Assembly (NCBI RefSeq): GCF_003076455.1
Contig: NZ_CP020918.1
Span: 1,054,001 to 1,118,000, forward strand
DNA length: 64,000 nucleotides
Reading direction: 5' to 3'
From: Flavobacterium faecale
Lineage (GTDB): Bacteria > Bacteroidota > Bacteroidia > Flavobacteriales > Flavobacteriaceae
Shown here: piece after piece, positions 7,794 through 15,656 of the stretch
Numbering within the stretch: position 1 is the first letter of the stretch
Layout: each line of letters begins with the position of its first letter
Made by a program: the position numbers and the translations under genes
Notes under the pieces: generated by a model
Databases searched by the model: none
Seen by the model: only the letters and a program-made list of their open reading frames with translations
What the model was told of the DNA's origin: nothing

Positions 7794-9309
7794 AATCATT
7801 CGAATTAGACGAAAAAGTATTCCATTGGTATTTAACCATGGGTTCAAAATGAAACTGCAGTGACGGTACGATTTGATATTTGAAACCTACACCAAAATTG
7901 GAACTCAAATGAATTTTATTCAAATTATTGGCTTCACCCTGGATTGCATTTGTGGCATTGGACTGGAGCAAAATTTTGTTTTCACTCAAAAATAAGGTAC
8001 TGAACCCTCCAATTAAACTCAGTCCAAATTTTTTGTTCAAAAGAGCGTATGAAACCTCCATTGGCAACTCAAAGTAACCCATTTTTTGATTAATGGAACC
8101 TTCTATTGATTTTTGTGTTACCGTATTGGCATTATTTTGAGTATCGTTGGCAGCACTTTGAACCTCAAAAGCAGTATCAGATTTAAAAACAACGCTAGAC
8201 AAACCACTGCTAACCACATTTGGTGAATAGCGTATGCCGCTGGTAGAATAATCCAAAGCAAGTTTGTTTATTCCTGATCGAATGCTCAATTTTGGTGTCA
8301 CCGCATAGCGTACTCCTAGTCCAAAACTCAAATTGGTATTGGCCGTTTTATCATTTTCTGACAATTGTTTGTCAATGGGCGAACCACCTGTGCTCGTTTG
8401 CAGGTAGACAGGAGCGACTGTAGGCACAATTTTCCATTTGCCTTTGTTGGCGTCTACTATTGCTTTATTTTTTTTATTTTTCTGCTCCAAAATGGCATCG
8501 AGTAGGTTGGGTTCTTTCTCTGCTATTTGTGTTGTTTTTAAGTTTGTACCTACAGCAGTTTTTTGATTTTCAGTGGACTGTTTTTTAATTTGTGCGGCTG
8601 TATTATTCCATTTATTAGTGTTGTTATTGTCTGGTAGGCTTGCAACTTGATTGTTTGTAGTTACTACTTGTGATGTTTTATTTGTATTCACTTTCGAATC
8701 TAATGCATCAACTATCATTTCTTTTTTCTTATTCGAAAATGATATAGCTTCAGGCGTGCTTGCAGTTGTTTGCTGAGTACTTTTCTTTTTATTATTCGAA
8801 AATGAAAGCACTAGATTTTCTTGAACAGCTGGTTGTGGAACATGTTTCTTTTTAGTATTCGAAAGTGAAATAGCTTCAGACACGTTATTTGAAGTTTGTT
8901 GCGTATTTTCTTTTTTCTTATTCGAAGACGAAACAACTTCAGACGCGTTGATTGATGATTGTTCAGTATTTTTCTTTTTATTATTCGAAAAAGATGAAGC
9001 TATATTCTCCTGCACTGTCTGCATTTTCTTTTTCGAAATTGAATCTTTTTCAAGCGGTATGTGCTTTTGCAGCACAACAGTTTTAGGAATAGCCATAGCA
9101 TCATCATTGGATATTTTTATGACGAATAAACCAAGAATAACTGCCACAGCAACACCAGAATACCACCACCACAACGGAATGATACGACGCTTTTTCTTGT
9201 CGTCCTCCAAGGCCGCAGCGATGTTTTGCCAAACGGGTCCATCAGGCATTGCTTCAAAATCTTTTAATTGTTCTTGAAACAGTCGGTCTATATTTTTTTT
9301 CTCTTTCAT
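7744..9309 (-). CDS. Membrane-anchored anti-sigma-like protein with C-terminal outer-membrane barrel domain
   Basis: A 521-residue protein. The cytosolic N-terminus (1-45, with MPDGPVWQNIAAAL) looks like Bacteroidetes anti-sigma regions. One membrane segment follows at about 47-64 (WWWYSGVAVAVILGLFVI). Residues about 95-200 hold five imperfect repeats built on SxSNxKKK, then a low-complexity linker. From about 300 there is an outer-membrane beta-barrel-like domain ending in GVSYQF with a terminal aromatic residue. It overlaps the ECF sigma factor by 4 nt (ATGA), so it probably regulates that factor. The anti-sigma role is inferred from context and architecture. Confidence 0.65.
   Translation of the reverse strand: MKEKKNIDRLFQEQLKDFEAMPDGPVWQNIAAALEDDKKKRRIIPLWWWYSGVAVAVILGLFVIKISNDDAMAIPKTVVLQKHIPLEKDSISKKKMQTVQENIASSFSNNKKKNTEQSSINASEVVSSSNKKKENTQQTSNNVSEAISLSNTKKKHVPQPAVQENLVLSFSNNKKKSTQQTTASTPEAISFSNKKKEMIVDALDSKVNTNKTSQVVTTNNQVASLPDNNNTNKWNNTAAQIKKQSTENQKTAVGTNLKTTQIAEKEPNLLDAILEQKNKKNKAIVDANKGKWKIVPTVAPVYLQTSTGGSPIDKQLSENDKTANTNLSFGLGVRYAVTPKLSIRSGINKLALDYSTSGIRYSPNVVSSGLSSVVFKSDTAFEVQSAANDTQNNANTVTQKSIEGSINQKMGYFELPMEVSYALLNKKFGLSLIGGFSTLFLSENKILLQSNATNAIQGEANNLNKIHLSSNFGVGFKYQIVPSLQFHFEPMVKYQWNTFSSNSNDFKPVFLGLYSGVSYQF
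8715..9035 (-). repeat. Intragenic degenerate repeats, five units encoding SxSNxKKK
   Basis: Five imperfect units of about 45-70 bp inside the anti-sigma-like gene. Each carries a TTCGAA-containing core on the + strand and encodes a serine/asparagine/lysine-rich motif in the periplasmic linker. Confidence 0.65.
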
Positions 9310-9848
9310 TGTGCCGATGATTCTTTGGGGTGGCTATTTCGGTTCTCTATTTTTTCTTTTAAAAGATGGCGTGCTCTGTGCAAGTTTGATTTTGTAGTAC
9401 CTGTAGATATGGAGAGCATCTCACTGATTTCTTGGTGTGAGTATCCATCTAATACATACAGGCTAAAAACAATGCGGTATTGATGCGGTAATTCTTGAAT
9501 TATACCAAGCAAATATTCCAATGGCGGCGCATTAGTTTCGAGGTCTACTTCAACGGCTGCAATGTTGTCATCTAGGACTTCTAGGTAATGTACGCCTTTG
9601 TATTTTTGCAAAGAGTTGTTGATTATGATGCGTTTGCACCAACCTTCAAAAGATCCTTTGCCGGAGTATTGTTCTATTTTTCGAAAAATAATCAAAAAAC
9701 CATCTTGTAGATTGTCTTGTGCGTCTGCGTAGTTACTGGCATATTTCAAGCAAACCCCAAAGAGCTTTTTCACGAACAAATTGTAGATTTGTTCCTGTGC
9801 CTTGGGGTTGTTCTTTTTGCATTCTTTAATAAGTTCTTCTACTATCAC
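9306..9848 (-). CDS. ECF-type RNA polymerase sigma factor
   Basis: A 180-residue sigma-70 family factor lacking regions 1 and 3. Region 2 spans about 20-85 (DAQDNLQDGFLIIFRKIEQY, then GSFEGWCKRIIINNSL), and region 4 spans about 115-165 with the helix-turn-helix SHQEISEMLSISTGTTKSNLHRAR split across its two helices. Start ATG at 9848, 15 nt after the stop of the small lipoprotein gene; the downstream anti-sigma-like gene overlaps by 4 nt. It probably controls an envelope regulon, which cannot be named from sequence. Confidence 0.92.
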   Translation of the reverse strand: MIVEELIKECKKNNPKAQEQIYNLFVKKLFGVCLKYASNYADAQDNLQDGFLIIFRKIEQYSGKGSFEGWCKRIIINNSLQKYKGVHYLEVLDDNIAAVEVDLETNAPPLEYLLGIIQELPHQYRIVFSLYVLDGYSHQEISEMLSISTGTTKSNLHRARHLLKEKIENRNSHPKESSAQ

Positions 9849-9863
9849 AGAAAGTTTTGTTTG

Positions 9864-10277
9864 TTATTCTGTTACTTGGATTTCGACACTTTCAAATTTA
9901 TTAGTTCCGTCGGTATTTTTGCCTTTATAAAATTTAAAGATATACGAACCTAGTTCGGTTGGCAAAAAAGTAAAAGATAAATCAGACAACGGTGGTACTT
10001 CAGTAGTGCAAACTTCATTATCTTTTACTGCCGTTTGTACCGCAATTGTTCTGGTTTTATCTTCTTTATTGTAAACAATTCCTTGATATATGTGGCAAGA
10101 AGTAGGTTTTTGATATTTTAGTTTGATAGTATCTGTTTTACCTAATTTCAAAACAGTGGGTAACACATAACTGTCTACAGGTAACGCATGAAAAGTGTAA
10201 GTATCTGTTGGTCCATTGTCGGTTGTACAACTAATGATACTGCTAACCAAAACGAGTAGTAATAAGATTTTTTTCAT
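9864..10277 (-). CDS. Small lipoprotein of unknown function
   Basis: A 137-residue lipoprotein. The signal peptide MKKILLLLVLVSSIISC has a lipobox ending at Cys17. The rest is beta-rich with two further cysteines (CHIYQG and EVCTTE) and no recognised domain. It starts the apparent operon with the ECF sigma factor (15-nt spacing), so it may be an envelope sensor or a target of that system; this is inference from position. Confidence 0.7.
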   Translation of the reverse strand: MKKILLLLVLVSSIISCTTDNGPTDTYTFHALPVDSYVLPTVLKLGKTDTIKLKYQKPTSCHIYQGIVYNKEDKTRTIAVQTAVKDNEVCTTEVPPLSDLSFTFLPTELGSYIFKFYKGKNTDGTNKFESVEIQVTE

Positions 10278-10376
10278 TTTTATAAATTTTTAAGGTTACT
10301 AAAATCTTTTATACCTTGAAGAGTGCAGCATCAATAAAAGGTTGCGTGCTTTTTTGAAAATAATAGTTATAAAGAT

Positions 10377-10408
10377 AAAAAAAATGCCCGAACGTGAATT
10401 CGGGCATT
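10377..10408 (-). terminator. Second copy of the recA terminator
   Basis: Stem 10382-10392 with 10399-10408, loop CGTGAA, followed on the minus strand by a T-run. The hairpin and loop are identical to those after the full recA at 13657-13684. Confidence 0.85.
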
Positions 10409-10432
10409 GATTGTAATTATTAAAACAAAAGA

Positions 10433-10617
10433 CTAACTTTCGTTTGCCAATTCTTTAATTCTAGCTTTAATTTTTTCTTCTAATTCATCGGCTAATTCCG
10501 GATTGTCTTTTATCAGACCTTTTACAGCATCACGACCTTGGTCTAATTTGGTTTCACCGTAACTGAACCAAGAACCTGCTTTTTTGATGATTTCAAACTC
10601 AACAGCTAAATCTAATT
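10433..10617 (-). pseudogene. recA: recA 3' fragment 2 (residues about 277-336)
   Basis: Encodes the last 60 residues of RecA in frame with its own stop codon and followed by a recA-type terminator. Against the full RecA it differs at five of the 60 residues (for example GETKLDQG for GDTKLGQG) and at many silent sites, so it is clearly more diverged than fragment 1. Homology stops abruptly near 10617, where the lipoprotein gene ends. It lacks the ATPase core and cannot be functional alone. It may be the native recA end displaced by incoming DNA. Confidence 0.9.
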
Positions 10618-11300
10618 TAACTAATCCAATTAGGCACACCTACATGTGTTTGAACCCATTTTCCATTTTTCTTTTTATAAATTATAATTCTTGTAGAAAT
10701 TTCATAAGTTGGAAATACATTTCCATGGGAAAAAGTAAAAATGAGATAATCCTTGTTTTGATAATATATAGGCTCCGAAATATAAAAATCTTCGAACTTA
10801 TACCCATACTCATTTAAACCAAAAAAGTGCTTTTTTTCATAAGCTGGTGTTCCAAAATCTAATTCTTCAAAAATGAAATTTTTATAATTAAAATTTTCTG
10901 CAACCCAGCAACATTCTCCTCCTCTAAATGTAGCATTTTCTATTTCTGTTACCGAGTTTTTGCTATATTTTTTTCTTGCTATTTCCCACTCTGCTTCTTT
11001 ATAAAATGTTTTATCTTCATAAGTTTTTTTGCTGTCAATTGAATCCAAAACATAAATATCATTTAGCCTAAGAATCTTTAAGGTCATATTAGTATTGATT
11101 TTTTTGCTATGAATCATAATTTTTTTAGAACGATCTTTAATTTTTGTTTCTAAAAAATCACTGACTACTTCATGTTTTTCTCTGAGTGTGTCATTAATTT
11201 TACTGATTGGATTACTAGATACAACTATACTTTTGTTAGATCTAGATGCACAACCTGCCATAAGGATTGCAATAATGATTATAAAATTTGTATGTTTCAT
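10617..11300 (-). CDS. Lipoprotein B, candidate immunity protein
   Basis: A 227-residue lipoprotein with signal [17 protein letters not shown] and lipobox Cys17. By eye it is a divergent relative of lipoprotein A (12516-13184). Shared landmarks in the same order are DTL...V.DFL near residues 37-52, a C.W segment (GECCWVAE), a P-containing strand before a TFS/SFR segment, and KK.NGKW near the C-terminus. It follows effector tail B by about 90 nt, which suggests an immunity-type protein anchored in the envelope. No known family was recognised. It ends at the junction with recA fragment 2. Confidence 0.6.
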   Translation of the reverse strand: MKHTNFIIIIAILMAGCASRSNKSIVVSSNPISKINDTLREKHEVVSDFLETKIKDRSKKIMIHSKKINTNMTLKILRLNDIYVLDSIDSKKTYEDKTFYKEAEWEIARKKYSKNSVTEIENATFRGGECCWVAENFNYKNFIFEELDFGTPAYEKKHFFGLNEYGYKFEDFYISEPIYYQNKDYLIFTFSHGNVFPTYEISTRIIIYKKKNGKWVQTHVGVPNWIS

Positions 11301-11391
11301 TTATTATATATTTAATTGTTATGTTCTCATCAGAATGGCTATAATTATTGTCGAATTTGACTAAAATGAAATAATAGGTATCCCATTTTAT

Positions 11392-11487
11392 TTAATTGCA
11401 CTGTTTTCCAATTGCATTATATTCTTGATTTTGTTCTGCTCCAATTCTAGCGGTTATTCTGGTGTTGTCTATCATATGCCTTCTTGA
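11392..11487 (-). pseudogene. Effector C-terminal tail B fused to RecA fragment
   Basis: About 31 codons continue the RecA fragment 1 frame after its EEKI and end ...NAIGKQCN. The pattern RI..R...EQN followed by a terminal CN matches tail A (13198-13527), so both look like the end of the same kind of secreted effector. There is no start codon or upstream effector body, so this is a remnant rather than a gene. Confidence 0.5.
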
Positions 11488-11954
11488 GATTTTTTCTTCT
11501 AATTCATCCGCCAATTCAGGATTGTCTTTGATTAAGCTTTTCACAGCATCACGACCTTGACCCAATTTGGTATCTCCGTAACTGAACCATGATCCCGCTT
11601 TTTTCACGATTTCGAATGCAACTGCTAAGTCCATGATTTCACCAGTTTTAGAAACTCCTTCACCGTACATAATAACAAACACAAGTAAAATATAATTCAA
11701 TCTAATTTTTGTCTCATCGAGCGCAGTCGAGATGCAATAGTGGTTCTCGACTGCGCTCGAACTGACAATAGGACTGTTTGATAAATAGTATTGGTATAAT
11801 ATCAAATTCTGCCGTCTTGAAAGGTGGTGCAACTTTATTTTTTACGATTTTAACTTTCGTTCTGTTTCCCAAAACGTTGTCACCATCTTTAATTTGAGTA
11901 GAACGACGGATATCCAAACGAACCGAAGCATAAAACTTCAAGGCGTTACCACCT
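11488..11954 (-). pseudogene. recA: recA internal fragment 1 (residues about 213-325), interrupted
   Basis: Homology to recA begins at the GGNALKF codons (11954) and runs to EEKI (11488), nearly identical to the full gene apart from the inserted 121-bp element at 11675-11795. The frame is broken by that insertion, and the 3' end passes directly into effector tail B. It lacks the N-terminal ATP-binding core and the recA stop. Confidence 0.9.
11669..11801. mobile_element. 121-bp miniature element with 6-bp target duplication in recA fragment 1
   Basis: Compared with the intact recA, bases 11675-11795 are extra and are flanked on both sides by ATAATA, which occurs once in the intact gene. The inside has a 16-bp perfect inverted repeat (11717-11732 and 11745-11760) around the TCGAGCGCAGTCGAGA palindrome. 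The outer ends ACAAACACAA and ACCAATACTA (reverse strand) match at 7 of 10 positions. No open reading frame, so it must be moved in trans. Confidence 0.75.
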
Positions 11955-11989
11955 TACTATTTTTAAAATACCATATGTTGTAGGATGAA

Positions 11990-12442
11990 TTAATTTTCAC
12001 ATCCAAATACTTTACAAAAATCCATCTCATTTTTAATATATATAATTGATGAACTAATATGTTTTGTATCTTCTTCGATGGGTAGGCCAAAATATTTTCG
12101 AAATTCTATTATGTCATCTAATGAAATAGCGATAATTTTTTTGTCAATATCCGAGATATTACTATAATTAAAGTTTTCAATTCCAATTAGATATACATCG
12201 GTATATTCTTGCTTATGATGGTATGCTTTAGAAATTTTATTTTCATACTCGACAATCAAATTTTTATTTACCACCATAGTTACGAAAGGGCGCCCAGAAC
12301 TATAGCTTGAATTAACAAATTTAAAAGTCGCATAATTTTTGCCATCAACCTTTTTGTTGTAATCAGATATTTTGACATAAACATTTTGTGAACTACATAA
12401 ATGAAATGTTAAAAACATAAAAACAAGTATAATTTTTTTCAT
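11990..12442 (-). CDS. Small secreted protein of unknown function in the recA cassette region
   Basis: A 150-residue protein with a cleavable-looking signal peptide (MKKIILVFMFLTFHLCSSQ). The body is beta-rich at first (VYVKISDYNKKVDGKNYATF), then mixed, ending DFCKVFGCEN. No family recognised. It lies 73 nt after lipoprotein A and 35 nt before recA fragment 1, so it belongs to the acquired segment. It could be a further immunity-type protein, but nothing in its sequence shows this. Confidence 0.6.
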   Translation of the reverse strand: MKKIILVFMFLTFHLCSSQNVYVKISDYNKKVDGKNYATFKFVNSSYSSGRPFVTMVVNKNLIVEYENKISKAYHHKQEYTDVYLIGIENFNYSNISDIDKKIIAISLDDIIEFRKYFGLPIEEDTKHISSSIIYIKNEMDFCKVFGCEN

Positions 12443-12515
12443 ATTTTGAGTAATAGATTAATAATCAATTCCTTGTATTGGTAGTTGTCATTTTATTTAA
12501 AAGTATAATTGTTTA

Positions 12516-13184
12516 TTATTCAACACTCCCATCCGAATAATCAGCTCGAATTTGCCATTTGCCATTAACTTTTTTCATTAATGCGGTATAGTTATTAATT
12601 GAATGAAAAACACCTAAAAGCCTTAATCTAAAAGAAATAAAAGCAGTATCACTATTTAGTATCAATGGTTTTGTGACATGTAAAATAAGTTTTTCGGGTA
12701 AATTTATATACTTTCTTGTATTTATAATATTTCTTAGAGTGTCATTTTTCATTATAGTAACTTTAAAGTTTCTTATGTCAGAACTTGTCCAATGACACTC
12801 ATTTTTATCCTTATATGTATTCTTTAATTCTTTAATTTGTATCGTATCAAGAATCCATCCAAGCCTTTCATTATCATCGGCAGTTGCCTTATTTCCATAA
12901 CTATGGAAATCTTTATAGGCATATTCATAAACCAATAAGTTTTCAATGACATTACCAGCCTCTTCGATTAATATAATCTCATAATTTTTGTAATTTTTAT
13001 ATCTTTCAGAGGCTAATTCGAAATCTAAAAAATCATTTACAATGTTGCTTTCCTCTCGATCTAAGGTGTCAATTATTGGTTTTAATTGTGTTAATAACTG
13101 AATTTCTTTGTTTTCTATAATATCTTTTTTGGATGAACAAGCAACAAATGTGACAACAGATAATAATAAAATTGAATTTTTCAT
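12516..13184 (-). CDS. Lipoprotein A, candidate immunity protein
   Basis: A 222-residue lipoprotein from the ATG at 13184; signal MKNSILLLSVVTFVAC with lipobox Cys16. A longer reading from 13250 would overlap the previous gene and hide the signal peptide, so it is rejected. It starts 13 nt after effector tail A's stop, implying translation from the same message. It shares landmarks with lipoprotein B: DTL...IVNDFL near 39-52, NECHW, a TKP strand, and MKKVNGKW near the C-terminus. An immunity role is inferred from this arrangement; no known domain was identified. Confidence 0.6.
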   Translation of the reverse strand: MKNSILLLSVVTFVACSSKKDIIENKEIQLLTQLKPIIDTLDREESNIVNDFLDFELASERYKNYKNYEIILIEEAGNVIENLLVYEYAYKDFHSYGNKATADDNERLGWILDTIQIKELKNTYKDKNECHWTSSDIRNFKVTIMKNDTLRNIINTRKYINLPEKLILHVTKPLILNSDTAFISFRLRLLGVFHSINNYTALMKKVNGKWQIRADYSDGSVE

Positions 13185-13197
13185 GATTATTATGTTT

Positions 13198-13527
13198 TTA
13201 ATTACAAGGGTTACCAACTGGACTTTGTTCATTTGGAGTGCCTGCCCCAATTACTGTTTTATTTTGTTCACAAGCGGTTCTATTTAAAATTCTCTCTCTG
13301 TTCGGGTTACCTATTGGAAATGTTGTTTTAAAAATAGGAATGCCACTTAAACCTATGCAAGCTAAATCATTATATGTTTGTTGACGGCTTCTACTCGCTG
13401 CAAGTGGTATCCCAGGTTGAAATTCTTCTAATGCTGATGCAATAGCATTTACATATTTATTAGCCATATCTTCGTACTGTACAATATCTGCATTTTTTAC
13501 ATCATTGATTTTACTTACATAAATCAT
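13198..13527 (-). CDS. Orphan effector C-terminal tail A (109 residues)
   Basis: A 109-residue reading frame without signal peptide or membrane segment. Its second half (YNDLACIGLSGIPIFK, then RERILNRTACEQN, ending GNPCN) looks like the extreme C-terminus of a larger Bacteroidetes secreted effector, and its end pattern recurs in tail B. Upstream there is an in-frame stop seven codons before the ATG, so the body is missing. Followed at 13 nt by lipoprotein A. It may be a displaced orphan toxin end, or a small real gene. Confidence 0.45.
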   Translation of the reverse strand: MIYVSKINDVKNADIVQYEDMANKYVNAIASALEEFQPGIPLAASRSRQQTYNDLACIGLSGIPIFKTTFPIGNPNRERILNRTACEQNKTVIGAGTPNEQSPVGNPCN

Positions 13528-13650
13528 TTGGAAAATCTCAAATAAAAATTAAATTTTGTCCTGACTAATTTTGGAACAAAATACGACATTAAATTTCAAC
13601 CTTTACTTAAGTCTCTGCTTATTTGACTTGTAGCATGTTGATGTAATAGT

Positions 13651-13684
13651 CAAAAAAAATGCCCGAACGTGAATTCGGGCATTT
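13651..13684 (-). terminator. recA intrinsic terminator
   Basis: An 11-bp stem (13657-13667 with 13674-13684, loop CGTGAA) followed on the minus strand by eight T. It lies 24 nt beyond the recA stop and is duplicated at 10377-10408. Confidence 0.9.
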
Positions 13685-13707
13685 ATAGTACACTTTAAAA
13701 CGAAGGC

Positions 13708-14718
13708 TTAACTTTCGTTTGCTAATTCTTTGATTCTTGTTTTGATTTTTTCTTCTAGTTCATCCGCCAATTCAGGATTGTCTTTGATTAAGCTTTTCAC
13801 AGCATCACGACCTTGACCCAATTTGGTGTCTCCGTAGCTGAACCATGATCCCGCTTTTTTCACGATTTCGAATTCAACTGCTAAGTCTAAAATTTCACCT
13901 GTTTTTGAAACTCCTTCACCGTACATAATATCAAATTCTGCCGTTTTGAAAGGTGGTGCAACTTTATTTTTTACGATTTTAACTTTCGTTCTGTTTCCAA
14001 GAACGTTGTCGCCATCTTTAATTTGAGTCGAACGACGAATATCCAAACGTACCGAAGCATAAAACTTCAAGGCATTACCACCCGTAGTTGTTTCTGGATT
14101 TCCAAACATTACTCCAATTTTCTCTCTCAACTGGTTGATGAAGAAAACAGTACAGTTTGTTTTACTAATTGTTCCTGTTAATTTACGTAAAGCTTGAGAC
14201 ATCAAACGAGCATGTAATCCCATTTTTGAATCTCCCATTTCACCTTCAATCTCACTCTTTGGTGTCAAAGCAGCAACCGAGTCAATAACCACGATATCAA
14301 TTGCTCCAGAACGAATTAAGTTCTCGGCAATTTCAAGGGCTTGCTCCCCGTTATCAGGTTGTGAGATGATTAAATTCTCAATATCAACGCCTAATTTTTC
14401 TGCATATCCTCTATCAAAAGCGTGCTCAGCATCAATAAAAGCAGCGATTCCGCCTGCTTTTTGAGCTTCAGCAATCGCGTGAAGTGTCAAAGTTGTTTTA
14501 CCAGAAGATTCTGGACCATAAATTTCAATGATACGACCTCTTGGGTAACCGCCTACTCCTAAGGCTAAATCGATACCCAAAGAACCTGAAGAAATGGTTT
14601 CGACTTCCACAATTGCTTTGTCCCCCATCTTCATCACCGTACCTTTTCCGTAGGTTTTGTCTAATTTATCAAGCGTTAATTGCAACGCTTTTAATTTGGC
14701 TTCTTTCTCTGAACTCAT
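13708..14718 (-). CDS. recA: Recombinase RecA
   Basis: Complete 336-residue RecA from the ATG at 14718 ([16 protein letters not shown]); an in-frame ATG 45 nt further upstream (14763) would add an unusual leader. Walker A GPESSGKT is at 68-75, the Walker B region is VVIDSVAA at 143-150, and DNA-binding loop 2 [12 protein letters not shown] is at 205-216. Strand-exchange enzyme of homologous recombination and SOS co-protease. Downstream lie two partial copies of its 3' end separated by foreign genes, so the present 3' half may itself be a replacement. Confidence 0.97.
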   Translation of the reverse strand: MSSEKEAKLKALQLTLDKLDKTYGKGTVMKMGDKAIVEVETISSGSLGIDLALGVGGYPRGRIIEIYGPESSGKTTLTLHAIAEAQKAGGIAAFIDAEHAFDRGYAEKLGVDIENLIISQPDNGEQALEIAENLIRSGAIDIVVIDSVAALTPKSEIEGEMGDSKMGLHARLMSQALRKLTGTISKTNCTVFFINQLREKIGVMFGNPETTTGGNALKFYASVRLDIRRSTQIKDGDNVLGNRTKVKIVKNKVAPPFKTAEFDIMYGEGVSKTGEILDLAVEFEIVKKAGSWFSYGDTKLGQGRDAVKSLIKDNPELADELEEKIKTRIKELANES

Positions 14719-14944
14719 CGTCTCTTTTACCTTTTCTTTCATTAATTTGTGTTGTTTTTGCACTCTAATAAACTGACAATAAGGGTGATTGTAATGTCAA
14801 TTTGGTTTTTATTTGTATCTAAAGTTCCGTAAAAATACTTCTTTTTTTGGTCTAAAAATTCAGTTTTAAGAATAAATTTTGTCTTTTTTTTTAAAATTTA
14901 TTTCTGTTGCAATATTCTTAAATCGTTTGTTTAATCTATATGAT

Positions 14945-15063
14945 TCGAGCAGGATTTTGCGTGAGGGATTGTAGCTGCATCCTTTGTGGTTGCGACAGCA
15001 AACCATAAAGATATAGTGAAAAGCCCGACCCGTCCCGAAGCTTCGGGATTTTACGGGTCACGC
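14945..15063. repeat. Structured intergenic repeat (copy 1)
   Basis: The 370 bases between recA and the thioesterase hold this element and otherwise only AT-rich sequence. It has GATTGTAGCTGCATCCTTTG, then a stem pairing 14982-14991 with 15001-15010, then GATATAGTGAAAAGCCCG, then a second hairpin (15028-15059) with the palindrome CCCGAAGCTTCGGG inside a GACCCGT/ACGGGTC stem. The first part matches the repeat at 60955-61060. Such sequences are scattered between genes in Flavobacterium genomes. Confidence 0.6.
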
Positions 15064-15088
15064 CCAAATTTTAATTATTTAGAATAGT

Positions 15089-15598
15089 CTATACAAACAA
15101 CGCTTTTAACTCGGTTGCATCATGTGCTTTCATTTTTCCGGCTAATAATAAACTTAACTGTTTGCGTCTAAGTGCTCCGTCAAAACGCTCTTGCTCCAAT
15201 TCGGTTTCGGGAATTATGGCTGGAACGATCACTGGTTTCCCTACTTCGTTTACAGCTACAAAAGTGTAGATTGCTTCGTTAGCTTTGGTTTTTTCGCCAG
15301 AGTTACGGTCTTCTACCCAAACATCAATGTAAACTTCCATTGAACTATTAAAGGCTCTTGAAACTTTGGCTTCTATGGTAACAACACTACCTAACAATAT
15401 AGCTTTGGTAAAGGCAACGTGATTTACAGAGGCGGTTACGGCTATGTTGCGTGAGTGACGTTGTGCAGATATACTTGCTGCGCGGTCCATGCGGGACAAA
15501 AGTTCGCCTCCAAAAAGGTTATTGATGTGGTTGGTTTCGCTTGGTAGTACCAAATCGGTTAGGACTGTTAAAGATTCTGAAGGTGATTTTGGATTCAT
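15089..15598 (-). CDS. Acyl-CoA thioesterase, hotdog fold
   Basis: A 169-residue single-hotdog acyl-CoA thioesterase of the YciA/BACH type. The segment NHINNLFGGELLSRMDRAAS near 23-42 carries the family's central helix, and NHVAFTKAILLGSVVTIEAKV near 60-80 forms the sheet. Likely hydrolyses medium or long acyl-CoA in the cytosol. Single gene between the structured repeat and the DoxX-like gene, both on the same strand; cotranscription with the latter is possible (58-nt gap). Confidence 0.88.
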   Translation of the reverse strand: MNPKSPSESLTVLTDLVLPSETNHINNLFGGELLSRMDRAASISAQRHSRNIAVTASVNHVAFTKAILLGSVVTIEAKVSRAFNSSMEVYIDVWVEDRNSGEKTKANEAIYTFVAVNEVGKPVIVPAIIPETELEQERFDGALRRKQLSLLLAGKMKAHDATELKALFV

Positions 15599-15656
15599 AT
15601 TGTGGTATTGAAAAAATACTTGTTCAAAAGAGACAAGTTTATGTTTTTATAAATTA

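Noticed and set aside
8948..9277. Forward-strand open frame opposite the anti-sigma-like gene
   Set aside because: Antisense shadow of the repeat-rich gene; composition reflects the TTCGAA repeats, no start signal.
10433..10639. 68-codon RecA-like frame as a small gene
   Set aside because: Only the last 60 residues of RecA with a few foreign codons in front; annotated as fragment 2.
11392..11832. A 146-codon open reading frame containing RecA-like sequence, as a gene
   Set aside because: It begins inside the miniature element and joins element, RecA fragment and effector tail; it is a chimera of remnants.
11714..11941. Open frame with RecA-like [14 protein letters not shown] as a separate gene
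   Set aside because: Part of recA fragment 1 ending in the inserted element; no start region or function of its own.
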